Position numbers and translations under genes: made by a program | The notes under the pieces: model-generated | Databases searched by the model: none | Seen by the model: only the letters and a program-made list of their open reading frames with translations | Told to the model about the DNA's origin: nothing | Assembly (NCBI GenBank): GCA_910585045.1 | Contig: CAJUCD010000004.1 | Coordinates: forward strand, 55,715-119,714 | DNA: 64,000 nucleotides | Source: an uncultured Bacilli bacterium | GTDB lineage: Bacteria; Bacillota_I; Bacilli_A; RF39; UBA660 | Direction: 5' to 3' | Shown: one piece after another, positions 36,297 to 43,657 of the stretch | Numbering within the stretch: the stretch's first letter is position 1 | Layout: every line of letters begins with the position of its first letter

Positions 36297-36827
36297 ATGA
36301 AAACTTTAGTTCTTAGTATCATAGCTTTAATTTATTTATTATTATATTTATTTGTTGGACTTTCTAACAAAAGTTTAGTTGTAAATATAATAATAGGAAT
36401 AATCATTATTATATTAATTATTAATAGTTTTATTGTAATGAATAATAATAAACCTAAAGTATGTTTTGGAAATTTTTTAACTAGTTTTATATTAATTATA
36501 ATTATGTTTAACATAATCATTACTCTTTTTATATTACCTCCCGAGTTATTTGAAAATAAAGAAAGAGAAAAAGTATACAAAATAAATTCAAGGGAATCTA
36601 TAAAATTAGTTCCATATGGAGATAGTAGATTTAGCGATTATGGAAGACTATATTATGAAAAACAATTGCCTTTAGGATTTAAATGTATGAAATTAATAAA
36701 AAGTGATGTAACTATTAATGAGCCAATAAATCAAGAAGAAATATATAATAAATTAAATGAAAAATATTATGGTTTTTGCAAAATAGGTTTTTTAGAACAA
36801 AAAGGTGCAAGAAATATTAAAAAATGA
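36297..36827 (+). CDS. Membrane protein of unknown function in the Rhs array
   Basis: A 176-residue protein with three N-terminal membrane segments (roughly 4-21, 30-50, 61-83) and a C-terminal domain of about 90 residues. I start it at the ATG at 36297 behind GAGGAG; the frame is open five codons further upstream. It has no paralog in the window. As part of a unit with a decayed toxin tip behind it, it may be an orphan immunity gene. Confidence 0.5.
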   Translation: MKTLVLSIIALIYLLLYLFVGLSNKSLVVNIIIGIIIIILIINSFIVMNNNKPKVCFGNFLTSFILIIIMFNIIITLFILPPELFENKEREKVYKINSRESIKLVPYGDSRFSDYGRLYYEKQLPLGFKCMKLIKSDVTINEPINQEEIYNKLNEKYYGFCKIGFLEQKGARNIKK

Positions 36828-36845
36828 TACAATGCATTATTATAA

Positions 36846-36896
36846 GAAAAACATGCAATAAGATATCACTGGCGTATTCATAATTGGTATTATTAA
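36846..36896 (+). pseudogene. 3' fossil of a tip-C-like toxin
   Basis: The short frame following a stop ends RYHWRIHNWYY-stop, matching the His/Arg/Tyr-rich end of tip C (YSHIHIWYYD). It lies 25 bp before a full paralog of the tip-C immunity gene, reproducing the order seen at 28239-29713. Confidence 0.55.
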
Positions 36897-36921
36897 TAAT
36901 TTAACTTAAATAGGAGAAAAC

Positions 36922-37530
36922 ATGATAGTAAAATTTTTATTAAAAGATACATATGAAAAATTAATAGAATATTATTCTAAAAAATGTGATGTTATAATGT
37001 TTGTAACTAAAACTGATGGTTTTAATGATGAATTAAAAAATCAATTAATGGATAATATTACGGAAGTAGAGAAAAAATTAAAGGCATCATTTATCAAAAA
37101 AATAAACAGATCGAACTGGGTATTTCATGAATCTAAAATGGAACTGTTTCATGAGCCTGAAATGACATTAGAAGAATTTCAAAAACAATTTACAATATAT
37201 TTCTATAAATTTACAGAAGAGGTTAAAGAATATCTTTTATCTAACCTTAAAATATTTACATGGTTAAATCCTAGATATCCAGAAGATGTTTCTTTTTTTA
37301 GAAAAGGAGAGTGCCTATTTTATACAATTACTCATGAAGAAATTTGCGATATAGTAGTTGAAAATAAAGAAGAGTTTGAATATTTAAAGAGTATAGGTGT
37401 AAAATTTTTAGAAAAAGAGTATGCGTCATTGGATAAAAAAATATATATTATGAAGAAATATAGTTTCAGAGTAAAATCTGAAGCTTTTTCTTTTGCAATC
37501 ATAATAAACATAAGAAAAAATAAAAACTAA
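36922..37530 (+). CDS. Immunity-like paralog of the tip-C family with altered C-terminus
   Basis: A 202-residue protein sharing WLNPRYPEDVSFFRKGECLF, ITHEEICDIVVE and VKFLEKEYA with the product at 29159. The family's normal end would be near residue 180. Here the frame runs on through terminator T9 (residues from about YSFRVKSEAFSF), so the original stop has been lost. The core domain is intact and may still work. TAGGAGAA precedes the start. Confidence 0.6.
   Translation: MIVKFLLKDTYEKLIEYYSKKCDVIMFVTKTDGFNDELKNQLMDNITEVEKKLKASFIKKINRSNWVFHESKMELFHEPEMTLEEFQKQFTIYFYKFTEEVKEYLLSNLKIFTWLNPRYPEDVSFFRKGECLFYTITHEEICDIVVENKEEFEYLKSIGVKFLEKEYASLDKKIYIMKKYSFRVKSEAFSFAIIINIRKNKN
37461..37492 (+). 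terminator. Array terminator T9, inside a reading frame
   Basis: TTTCAGA...TCTGAAG hairpin followed by CTTTTTCTTTT, overlapped by the extended end of the preceding gene. Confidence 0.65.
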
Positions 37531-37554
37531 AATTATTGCAATTTCTAATATATA

Positions 37555-37563
37555 TGATATACT
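37555..37563 (+). promoter_or_regulatory. Extended -10 derived from the rhs core start
   Basis: TGATATACT with TATACT at 37558-37563, 25 bases before the next gene. This is the last trace of the core start in the array. Confidence 0.4.
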
Positions 37564-37587
37564 TCTAGTATAAAGAGTAGGTGTTAT

Positions 37588-38904
37588 ATGAAGTATTTTA
37601 GTTGGATAGCATTTTTTGCTGTAGTTATTGGTTTAGCAGTAGGGGGATATTTTCTTGTAAATAATATAAGTAGTAATCCTTTTAAATACAAAGAAGTAGA
37701 AGAAATAGTCTATAAAAATGTAGATATTACAGATTTTGTTGAACAAAAAATTACTTGTAATAAAAATGGTTGTAAGTTAAGAAAGAAAGATATTAGCTAT
37801 ACTTTAAGTGAAATAAAAACTTTAGGCGAACAAGAAGTAACACTAGACATTAATTTTGATAATAAAAAATATTCTAAAACGTTTAAAGTTAATGTAATAG
37901 ATAAAGAAAGTCCTACAATAAATTTAAAAGAAAAAGTAGTAATAATTAACACTAATGAGAAATTTGAAGCTAAGAATTATATTGATTCTGTACATGATAA
38001 TTATGATAATTTAGAAATTGATAATATAGACATAGATAATCAAGTAGATATTAGCAAAATAGGTGAATATGAAGTAATTTACAAAATATTAGATTCATCT
38101 AAGAATGAAGGCATATCTAAACTAAAAGTTATTGTAAAAGATAAAAAAACACCTACTGAGACAGTTAAGCCTCAAATAAATTCTTCTGACAAAAATAATG
38201 AATCAAATAGTAACGCGAAAGAATTTAGTGTTGAAATTAATACATCAGGCATTTATGATTTAACTAAAACTTTAAAAGCGTCTAATAATAAAAATGAGAT
38301 AACCAAAAATATAATTTATACTCTAGATAACGAAATAACCTTTAATTATAAATTAAACGGAAGTGGAAGCTACAATATTAGTTATATTATAGATGATAGT
38401 AAAGTTACAACTGAAAATCCTGATTTTAATAATACTATATCTAATGGATATTATAAGTATTTTGATTCTAAAAGTGAAAATACCATTAATAATACTTATG
38501 AACATAAATTTAGTTTTGATTATTTTGGAACATACTATATATTTATTAAAATTACTGACAATGTTACTAAAGAGACTTTAATTCAATACATAACCATCAA
38601 ATTTACTGCTCCAAGTAATCCAAATATGCAAGTAAGTCATACTGATAAAGGAACTTATGAGGAATTCAGTTATAAATACTCAGGCGATACTTCTGATAAA
38701 GTTTTTGTTGTATTGCTTGTCGAAACTAATGATCCACGCATCAAAAAAATTCCATATGGTGATGATGAAAATGATACTCTTTTGATAAATGATGGCGAGA
38801 ATGCCAAATTATATTTCGCTAAGGGATATGAATATGAATTATATTGTGCCGTAGTATCTGCTGAAAAGATAGAAGCCATGGAGATAATTAAAATTAACAA
38901 ATAA
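37588..38904 (+). CDS. Membrane-anchored Ig-like surface protein (DUF5011-like)
   Basis: A 438-residue protein with an N-terminal membrane segment (about 4-26, no lipobox) and an extracytoplasmic part. Residues about 108-195 (DKESPTINL through KFEAKNYIDSVHDN and IGEYEVIYKILDSS) match the DUF5011/bacterial Ig-like fold. A Ser/Asn linker and further beta-rich domains follow. Such domains act as spacers or adhesive modules on the cell surface. It stands between the toxin array and the holin gene and could help surface display, but this is a guess. A strong terminator follows. Confidence 0.65.
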   Translation: MKYFSWIAFFAVVIGLAVGGYFLVNNISSNPFKYKEVEEIVYKNVDITDFVEQKITCNKNGCKLRKKDISYTLSEIKTLGEQEVTLDINFDNKKYSKTFKVNVIDKESPTINLKEKVVIINTNEKFEAKNYIDSVHDNYDNLEIDNIDIDNQVDISKIGEYEVIYKILDSSKNEGISKLKVIVKDKKTPTETVKPQINSSDKNNESNSNAKEFSVEINTSGIYDLTKTLKASNNKNEITKNIIYTLDNEITFNYKLNGSGSYNISYIIDDSKVTTENPDFNNTISNGYYKYFDSKSENTINNTYEHKFSFDYFGTYYIFIKITDNVTKETLIQYITIKFTAPSNPNMQVSHTDKGTYEEFSYKYSGDTSDKVFVVLLVETNDPRIKKIPYGDDENDTLLINDGENAKLYFAKGYEYELYCAVVSAEKIEAMEIIKINK

Positions 38905-38938
38905 ACAGCCAATATTTAAAAAAAAGGCTGTTTTTTCT
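38905..38938 (+). terminator. Intrinsic terminator
   Basis: AACAGCC, A/T-rich loop, GGCTGTT followed by T residues. Confidence 0.75.
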
Positions 38939-38980
38939 AGCACAATTCCAGTACTATTTTTCATATATAAATAGTGGAGG
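38937..38980 (+). promoter_or_regulatory. CTAGCACAATTCCAGT element upstream of the holin gene (copy 3)
   Basis: CTAGCACAATTCCAGT at 38937-38952 is identical to 18310-18325, and the similarity extends through TTTTTCATAT and TATAAATA. Here the hairpin is imperfect, so a role besides termination is possible. Confidence 0.55.
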
Positions 38981-38988
38981 TGAGAATA

Positions 38989-39390
38989 ATGACTAAGCTA
39001 AAACTTATCATGAATAGTATTGGAGGCATAATATTAAGTTTAATAACCTATTTTTTAGGAGGTCTAGATTCATCATTAAAAATATTATTAATAGTAATAG
39101 CAATTGATTATATTACTGGTCTTTGTAAAGCTATATATAATAAAAAAATTAATAGTATTATTGGTATTAAAGGAATCATTAAAAAAGTAGGATATTTACT
39201 TATAGTAGCTCTAAGTGTTATTGCCGATAAATTAGTTGGTGATAGTGGTGCTATTAGAATTTTAGTAATTTATTTTTTTATAGCTAATGAGGGCATATCC
39301 ATACTAGAAAATTGGGGATCCATGGGTCTTCCACTTCCAAAGAAAATACTAGAAGTATTTGAACAATTAAAAGAAAAGGAGATGAATTAA
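38989..39390 (+). CDS. Phage holin family protein (TcdE/Cph1-like)
   Basis: A 133-residue protein with three to four hydrophobic segments and the holin-family features IDYITGLCKAIYNKKINS and IKKVGYLLIVALSVIADKL. It ends with a charged Lys/Glu tail. Holins open the cytoplasmic membrane for endolysins, and members such as TcdE are involved in release of large clostridial toxins. The ATG at 38989 follows GGAGGTGA at ideal spacing. Its stop lies one base before the start of the endolysin-like gene, a classic lysis cassette. Confidence 0.85.
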   Translation: MTKLKLIMNSIGGIILSLITYFLGGLDSSLKILLIVIAIDYITGLCKAIYNKKINSIIGIKGIIKKVGYLLIVALSVIADKLVGDSGAIRILVIYFFIANEGISILENWGSMGLPLPKKILEVFEQLKEKEMN

Positions 39391-39391
39391 A

Positions 39392-40126
39392 TTGAGCAAA
39401 TTATTAAATGTCCAAAATAATATTTTAAAAAGTGGTCGTCATTACTTAACTAGTGATTATAAAACCAGAAATGAAAATAGAAGTACTCACAATGGTATGG
39501 ACTTTGTAGGACCTAATGGTATTGATGATATCGTTGCTCTTGCTAGTGGTACTGTTGCATACATCCGTTATGATAGTCGCAGTGGCCATTGGATAGGTAT
39601 TAAAAGTGATAATTATGAACATCGCTATTTCCACTTAGATGGTAATAAAATTTATGTTAAAGTTGGCAGCAAAGTTAACAAAGGTGATGTAATTGCAACT
39701 ATGGGTAAAAGTGGTAATGCTACAAATTATAATGTCCACTTTGCTATATATAAAAATGGATATGTAGATCCACTACCATATCTTATGGCCTCAGATTCTA
39801 ATGCTTTTGAAACATTTGTTAAAGACTTACAAGCGGCTATAGGAGCAAATGTCGATGGCATTCCAGGTCCTGAAACTCTAGCTAAAACTATCACTATAAA
39901 TACAAGCACTAACTGGAATCATAAAGCAGTAAAAGTTTTACAAACCTATTTAGCTAGTCTTGGCTATGATTTAGGAAAATATGGCATCGATGGTAAATTT
40001 GGCCCTGATATGAAAAAAGTCATAAAAGATTATCAAAAAAATATAGTAGGTCTTACGGGCAATTATGTTGATGGAAGTCTAACTGCTCATATGTACACAT
40101 GGAAGAAATTATTGAAATTATCATAA
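39392..40126 (+). CDS. M23 endolysin-like protein with peptidoglycan-binding domain
   Basis: A 244-residue protein. Residues about 1-130 form an M23 (LytM-like) fold: HNGMD (His33, Asp37), YFHLD (His81) and NVHF (His116). The canonical HxH is NxH here (Asn114), so one catalytic histidine is missing and activity is uncertain. Residues about 135-244 contain peptidoglycan-binding-like repeats (VDGIPGPET and GIDGKFGPDMKKVIKDYQ). There is no signal peptide, consistent with holin-dependent export. The start codon is TTG (39392) with AAAAGGAGA upstream, directly after the holin stop. Confidence 0.8.
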   Translation: MSKLLNVQNNILKSGRHYLTSDYKTRNENRSTHNGMDFVGPNGIDDIVALASGTVAYIRYDSRSGHWIGIKSDNYEHRYFHLDGNKIYVKVGSKVNKGDVIATMGKSGNATNYNVHFAIYKNGYVDPLPYLMASDSNAFETFVKDLQAAIGANVDGIPGPETLAKTITINTSTNWNHKAVKVLQTYLASLGYDLGKYGIDGKFGPDMKKVIKDYQKNIVGLTGNYVDGSLTAHMYTWKKLLKLS

Positions 40127-40156
40127 TTTCTTCTTTTTAAATACAAGAGGTATGTT

Positions 40157-40588
40157 ATGATTTTAATTAGAATAAAACGTTTAGTTGCAAGTTTAATAGA
40201 TTTTATGGTTATTTCCTTTGTGATATTAATACCAGCTCATTTAATAACAGGACTAAATTATAATATTCGTATTGAATTCCTAGAATTAAATCCCATCCAA
40301 AATAGTACTAATATATCTTTACTAATGTGGATTATATTTTTTACTTTAATAATATTTAAAGATGTTTTCTTTTATCAAAGTCTTGGTAAAAAAGTTATGA
40401 AAATAGCTATATATAAAAAAGATGCAATACTAAAAAATAGTTTAATTATTATATTTCGTAATTTACTATCAGCTATTTTTATTAGTTTTTATCCCATAAC
40501 AATTATCTTCTTTGGCAAAAGTATAGGAGATATAGTATTTCGAACTCATGTTAAAAATATAGAAATAGAGAATCCTAAAATAGTCTAA
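40157..40588 (+). CDS. RDD-family membrane protein
   Basis: A 143-residue protein with three hydrophobic segments and the RDD signature: IRIKRLVASLIDFMVIS at the start and YQSLGKKVMKIAIY in the middle, ending DIVFRTHVK. It is similar to the product at 29957. It follows the endolysin-like gene by 30 bp and has its own terminator, so it may belong to the end of the module or to the chromosome. Function unknown. Confidence 0.75.
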   Translation: MILIRIKRLVASLIDFMVISFVILIPAHLITGLNYNIRIEFLELNPIQNSTNISLLMWIIFFTLIIFKDVFFYQSLGKKVMKIAIYKKDAILKNSLIIIFRNLLSAIFISFYPITIIFFGKSIGDIVFRTHVKNIEIENPKIV

Positions 40589-40614
40589 AAAAACTACCAA
40601 AGTTGGTAGTTTTA
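40589..40614 (+). terminator. Intrinsic terminator
   Basis: AAAACTACCAA pairs perfectly with TTGGTAGTTTT around a 2-base centre. Confidence 0.7.
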
Positions 40615-40627
40615 AAATGAATTAATA

Positions 40628-40656
40628 TTGTATTTTCTTAATCTTTGACGTATAAT
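40628..40656 (+). promoter_or_regulatory. Sigma-A type promoter of the nfeD-SPFH operon
   Basis: TTGTAT (40628-40633), 17-bp spacer, TATAAT (40651-40656), 21 bases before the nfeD start. Confidence 0.65.
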
Positions 40657-40676
40657 TTAGTAAAGAGGTGGAAATT

Positions 40677-41102
40677 ATGGATATGTGGATATTATGGTTA
40701 ATAATAGTTATCCTTTTAACATTTTTAGAAGTTATAACTATTAACTTAGTAAGTATTTGGTTTATTGCTAGTGCTTTAGTAAGTTTATTCCTATCATTTA
40801 TGATTGATTCATTTTATATTGAATTCGCAGTTTTTGTTTTATTAGGCCTTGTTTTAATGCTAATAACTAGACCTATTTTACTTAAAAAAATGCCTCGAAA
40901 AGAGGTTAAAACAAATTTGGACCGTGTTATTGGAATGGAAGGAATTGTTACTGAGGAAATAGCTAAACATAAAATTGGTGAAGTAAAAGTTGATGGTAAG
41001 CATTGGAGTGCTGTATCTGATACGAAAATTGAGGTTGGAGCTACAATTATTGTAGAATCAATAGATGGCGTTAAGCTTTGTGTTAGAAAGGGTGAGAAGT
41101 AA
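40677..41102 (+). CDS. nfeD: NfeD-family membrane protein
   Basis: A 141-residue short-form NfeD: membrane segments up to about residue 65, then an OB-fold domain with VIGMEGIVTEE, GEVKVDGKHWSAVS and ATIIVESIDGVKLCV. NfeD proteins partner with SPFH proteins in membrane microdomains. I use the ATG at 40677 after AGAGGTGG; a GTG at 40668 is in the ribosome binding site. The last base overlaps the start of the SPFH gene, and the pairing is the usual one. Confidence 0.85.
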   Translation: MDMWILWLIIVILLTFLEVITINLVSIWFIASALVSLFLSFMIDSFYIEFAVFVLLGLVLMLITRPILLKKMPRKEVKTNLDRVIGMEGIVTEEIAKHKIGEVKVDGKHWSAVSDTKIEVGATIIVESIDGVKLCVRKGEK

Positions 41103-41989
41103 TGGAGATTTTTATTGCACTTTTAATATTAGCGGCAATCATTGTTATTCCTAATATTAAAATTGTTCCACAAGCAAAAGCGTATGTTATAGAGAGGTTA
41201 GGAAGTTATTATACTACATGGCAAAATGGGTTACATTTTAAGATTCCATTTGTTGATCGTATTGCTAAAACAGTAAGTTTAAAAGAAATTGTTAAAGATT
41301 TTGATCCACAACCTGTTATTACAAAAGATAATGTTACAATGCAAATTGACACAGTAGTATATTTTCAAATTACAGATTCAAAATTATACACATATGGTGT
41401 AGAAAATCCCGTAAATGCTATTGAAAATTTAACTGCTACTACTTTAAGAAATATTATCGGCGAATTAGAGTTAGACCAAACTTTAACTAGTCGTGATATT
41501 ATTAATAGTAAAATGCGTTCAATTCTAGATGAGGCAACTGACCCATGGGGAATTAAAGTTAACAGAGTTGAAGTAAAAAATATTATGCCTCCAAAAGATA
41601 TTCAAGAATCTATGGAAAAACAAATGCGTGCCGAAAGAGAGCGTCGCGAAAAAATATTACAAGCAGAAGGCGAAAAGAAAAGTAGTATTTTAATTGCTGA
41701 AGGTGAAAAAGCTAGTGCTATCCTAAGAGCTGAAGCTCAAAAAGAAAGCAAAATTAAAATTGCCGAGGGCGAAGCAGAAGCTATGTTAAAAATTAAAGAA
41801 GCAGAAGCTAAAGGAATTGAGCTTTTAAAAGAAGCTAAAGCTGATAGAGCAGTATTAACTCTTAAAAGTTATGAAGCTTTAGGTAAAGTAGCAGATGGAC
41901 AATCAACTAAATTAATAGTCCCAGCTAACTTACAAGACATAGCAACATTTGGTACTACTCTTGCTGAAAGCATGAAGGATAAGAAATAA
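41102..41989 (+). CDS. SPFH/Band 7 protein (stomatin/QmcA-like)
   Basis: A 295-residue protein with an N-terminal membrane segment, an SPFH domain (about 20-190: VPQAKAYVIERLG and DNVTMQIDTVVYFQITD) and a Glu/Ala/Lys-rich coiled coil (about 175-250) with repeated AEGE motifs. It is expected to oligomerise at the membrane with the NfeD protein encoded just upstream. Its physiological role in quality control or membrane order is known only by analogy. Confidence 0.9.
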   Translation: MEIFIALLILAAIIVIPNIKIVPQAKAYVIERLGSYYTTWQNGLHFKIPFVDRIAKTVSLKEIVKDFDPQPVITKDNVTMQIDTVVYFQITDSKLYTYGVENPVNAIENLTATTLRNIIGELELDQTLTSRDIINSKMRSILDEATDPWGIKVNRVEVKNIMPPKDIQESMEKQMRAERERREKILQAEGEKKSSILIAEGEKASAILRAEAQKESKIKIAEGEAEAMLKIKEAEAKGIELLKEAKADRAVLTLKSYEALGKVADGQSTKLIVPANLQDIATFGTTLAESMKDKK

Positions 41990-42002
41990 TCTTATCTTTT
42001 TA
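41978..42002 (+). terminator. Intrinsic terminator overlapping the SPFH stop
   Basis: GATAAG, loop with the stop codon, CTTATC followed by five T. Confidence 0.6.
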
Positions 42003-42006
42003 AATT

Positions 42007-42489
42007 ATGAAACATAATATTGAACCATATTATAATATAGATTCTGAAATATTAATATTAGGTTCATTTCCGAGTGTTAAATCCCGCAATGAAGGATTTT
42101 ATTATGCCCATCCCCAAAATCGTTTCTGGAAAGTTTTAAGTAGTGTTTTTGAAGAAGAAGTCCCAACTAGTATTCAGCTTAAGAAAGATTTCTTAAAAAG
42201 AAATAAAATAGCTTTATTTGATGTTTGCGCTTATTGTGAAATAAAAGGTTCAAGTGATACATCTATTAAAAATGTTATCCCTAATAATATAAATATAATT
42301 TTAAATAATAGTCATGTAAAAAGAATATTTACAAATGGCAAAACAGCCTATAATCTTTATAATAAGTTAATAAAAGATAAAGTTTTTATTGATGCCACAT
42401 ATTTACCAAGTACAAGTCCTGCTAATGCCACATTTGATTTTACTAAACTATATGAGGCTTACCAAGTCCTAAAAGAAAAGTGTCAATAA
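42007..42489 (+). CDS. DNA-deoxyinosine (hypoxanthine-DNA) glycosylase, UDG superfamily
   Basis: A 160-residue repair enzyme. The motif ILGSFPSVKS followed by YYAHPQNRFWKVL (about 16-43) and the late STSPAN are those of the hypoxanthine/deoxyinosine glycosylase branch of the uracil-DNA glycosylase superfamily. It should excise deaminated adenine from DNA. The gene starts 17 bp after the SPFH gene, within its terminator region, and lacks an obvious ribosome binding site. Confidence 0.85.
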   Translation: MKHNIEPYYNIDSEILILGSFPSVKSRNEGFYYAHPQNRFWKVLSSVFEEEVPTSIQLKKDFLKRNKIALFDVCAYCEIKGSSDTSIKNVIPNNINIILNNSHVKRIFTNGKTAYNLYNKLIKDKVFIDATYLPSTSPANATFDFTKLYEAYQVLKEKCQ

Positions 42490-42522
42490 AGTAAACTTTA
42501 TCTTTTATATTTAAATTCTTTA

Positions 42523-42531
42523 TGATATAAT
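42523..42531 (+). promoter_or_regulatory. Extended -10 promoter
   Basis: TGATATAAT, 19 bases before the prepilin-like gene. Confidence 0.5.
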
Positions 42532-42549
42532 TTATAAGGTGGTAAAATA

Positions 42550-42927
42550 ATGAGGAAGTTAAATCAATTTGGATATTCTAAAATAGAAATATTAGTTATA
42601 GTTTTATTATTAGGTGTAGTAGCATTCATTACAATAAATCAAACTTCATATGCTTTTGCAATAGATAATTCTAGTGCTGTAGAAGAAACTAAAGGTTTAA
42701 TTGAACTACAAGCTGAGAATTATGCGATAGATAATTTAGATTTATTTAAAGAAACAACAACTACATATATATCTGTAAATGATTTAGTTGAAAATAAGTA
42801 TTTAATTGGTAATGATGAAGGTCTTATTACTAATCCCTCAGATAGTAGTAAAAATTATAATGATAATAAAATAAAACTAGAATATAATGCTGAGAAAAAC
42901 AAAGTAGTAGCTAGTTTCATAGATTAA
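42550..42927 (+). CDS. Prepilin-like/pseudopilin protein
   Basis: A 125-residue protein with NQFGYSKIEILVIVLLLGVV at the N-terminus. This resembles a prepilin peptidase site (G, then a hydrophobic helix with Glu at +5), though Phe is replaced by Tyr. The rest is a short globular domain. No other pilus or competence gene is adjacent, so a simple membrane-anchored protein is also possible. It ends in a terminator. Confidence 0.55.
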   Translation: MRKLNQFGYSKIEILVIVLLLGVVAFITINQTSYAFAIDNSSAVEETKGLIELQAENYAIDNLDLFKETTTTYISVNDLVENKYLIGNDEGLITNPSDSSKNYNDNKIKLEYNAEKNKVVASFID

Positions 42928-42928
42928 G

Positions 42929-42950
42929 TCAAGTCATAAACTTGATTTTT
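42929..42950 (+). terminator. Intrinsic terminator
   Basis: TCAAGT, loop CATA, ACTTGA followed by five T. Confidence 0.6.
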
Positions 42951-42994
42951 ATTTTAAGTAATAGTATAATATTCTAAGAAAGAAGGAGGAGACA

Positions 42995-43570
42995 ATGGAA
43001 CAAAAATTAAAGAATTTAACATATATTGTCTTAATAGGTTTTTTAGTTAATATTTTCTTAACTGCAGGTTTATATTTTAAGACCTTTAATACTAGTAATA
43101 ATGAAGGAACTTCTAATAATGGCTCAACTAAAACTTATGATGTAAGTAAAATGACTAAAGTTAATGTTGATGGAGCTAAAGCTTTATTTGATTCTAAAGA
43201 AATTCAAGTATTATATATCGGACGTAGTGATTGTAGTGTTTGTATAGATACAGTACCAGTATTAAATGAAGTTCAAAAAGAATTAAATTATGTAACTAAT
43301 TATCTTGATTTAAATTCTGTAAGTAATTGGAAGACTGAATTAAAACCTCTAGCAGATTTAATGACAGTTAAAACTAAATTAACTACTACAGTGAGAAATG
43401 AAGAAGGCGAAAGTGAAAAAGTAACTTTAGATGATACTATGGGTAATATTTTCATTAAATATGGATTTACACCAACTATAGTAATTATCAAAGATGGCAA
43501 AATGGTTGATGGCTTTATTGGTTACAAAGACCATGATACAGTAAAAAAGCTAGTAGAAAAATATATGTAG
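42995..43570 (+). CDS. Membrane-anchored thioredoxin-like protein
   Basis: A 191-residue protein with one N-terminal membrane segment (about 10-28), a Ser/Asn linker and a thioredoxin fold. The active site is CSVC (Cys80, Cys83) within LYIGRSDCSVCID. A cis-proline region, YGFTPTIVIIKDG, and the final strand GFIGY are present. It probably acts outside the membrane in disulfide or bacteriocin-accessory-type redox reactions. A GAAGGAGGAG ribosome binding site precedes it. Confidence 0.8.
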   Translation: MEQKLKNLTYIVLIGFLVNIFLTAGLYFKTFNTSNNEGTSNNGSTKTYDVSKMTKVNVDGAKALFDSKEIQVLYIGRSDCSVCIDTVPVLNEVQKELNYVTNYLDLNSVSNWKTELKPLADLMTVKTKLTTTVRNEEGESEKVTLDDTMGNIFIKYGFTPTIVIIKDGKMVDGFIGYKDHDTVKKLVEKYM

Positions 43571-43598
43571 GACAAAACTAAACAGTTTGTCCTTTTTT
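43570..43598 (+). terminator. Intrinsic terminator
   Basis: GGACAAA...TTTGTCC followed by six T. Confidence 0.8.
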
Positions 43599-43657
43599 CG
43601 ACATTTTTTTAATATTCTATATGTTATCATAGGCACTATCTTTCAGGAAAGGGATGG

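Noticed and set aside
38393..38581. 62-codon plus-strand frame inside the Ig-like protein gene
   Set aside because: Ile/Leu-rich shadow in another frame of a well-supported gene.
18310..38952. CTAGCACAATTCCAGT copies as attL/attR of a prophage
   Set aside because: A third copy lies inside, at least one copy is a working-looking terminator, and no integrase or capsid genes are present. Kept only as a shared element.
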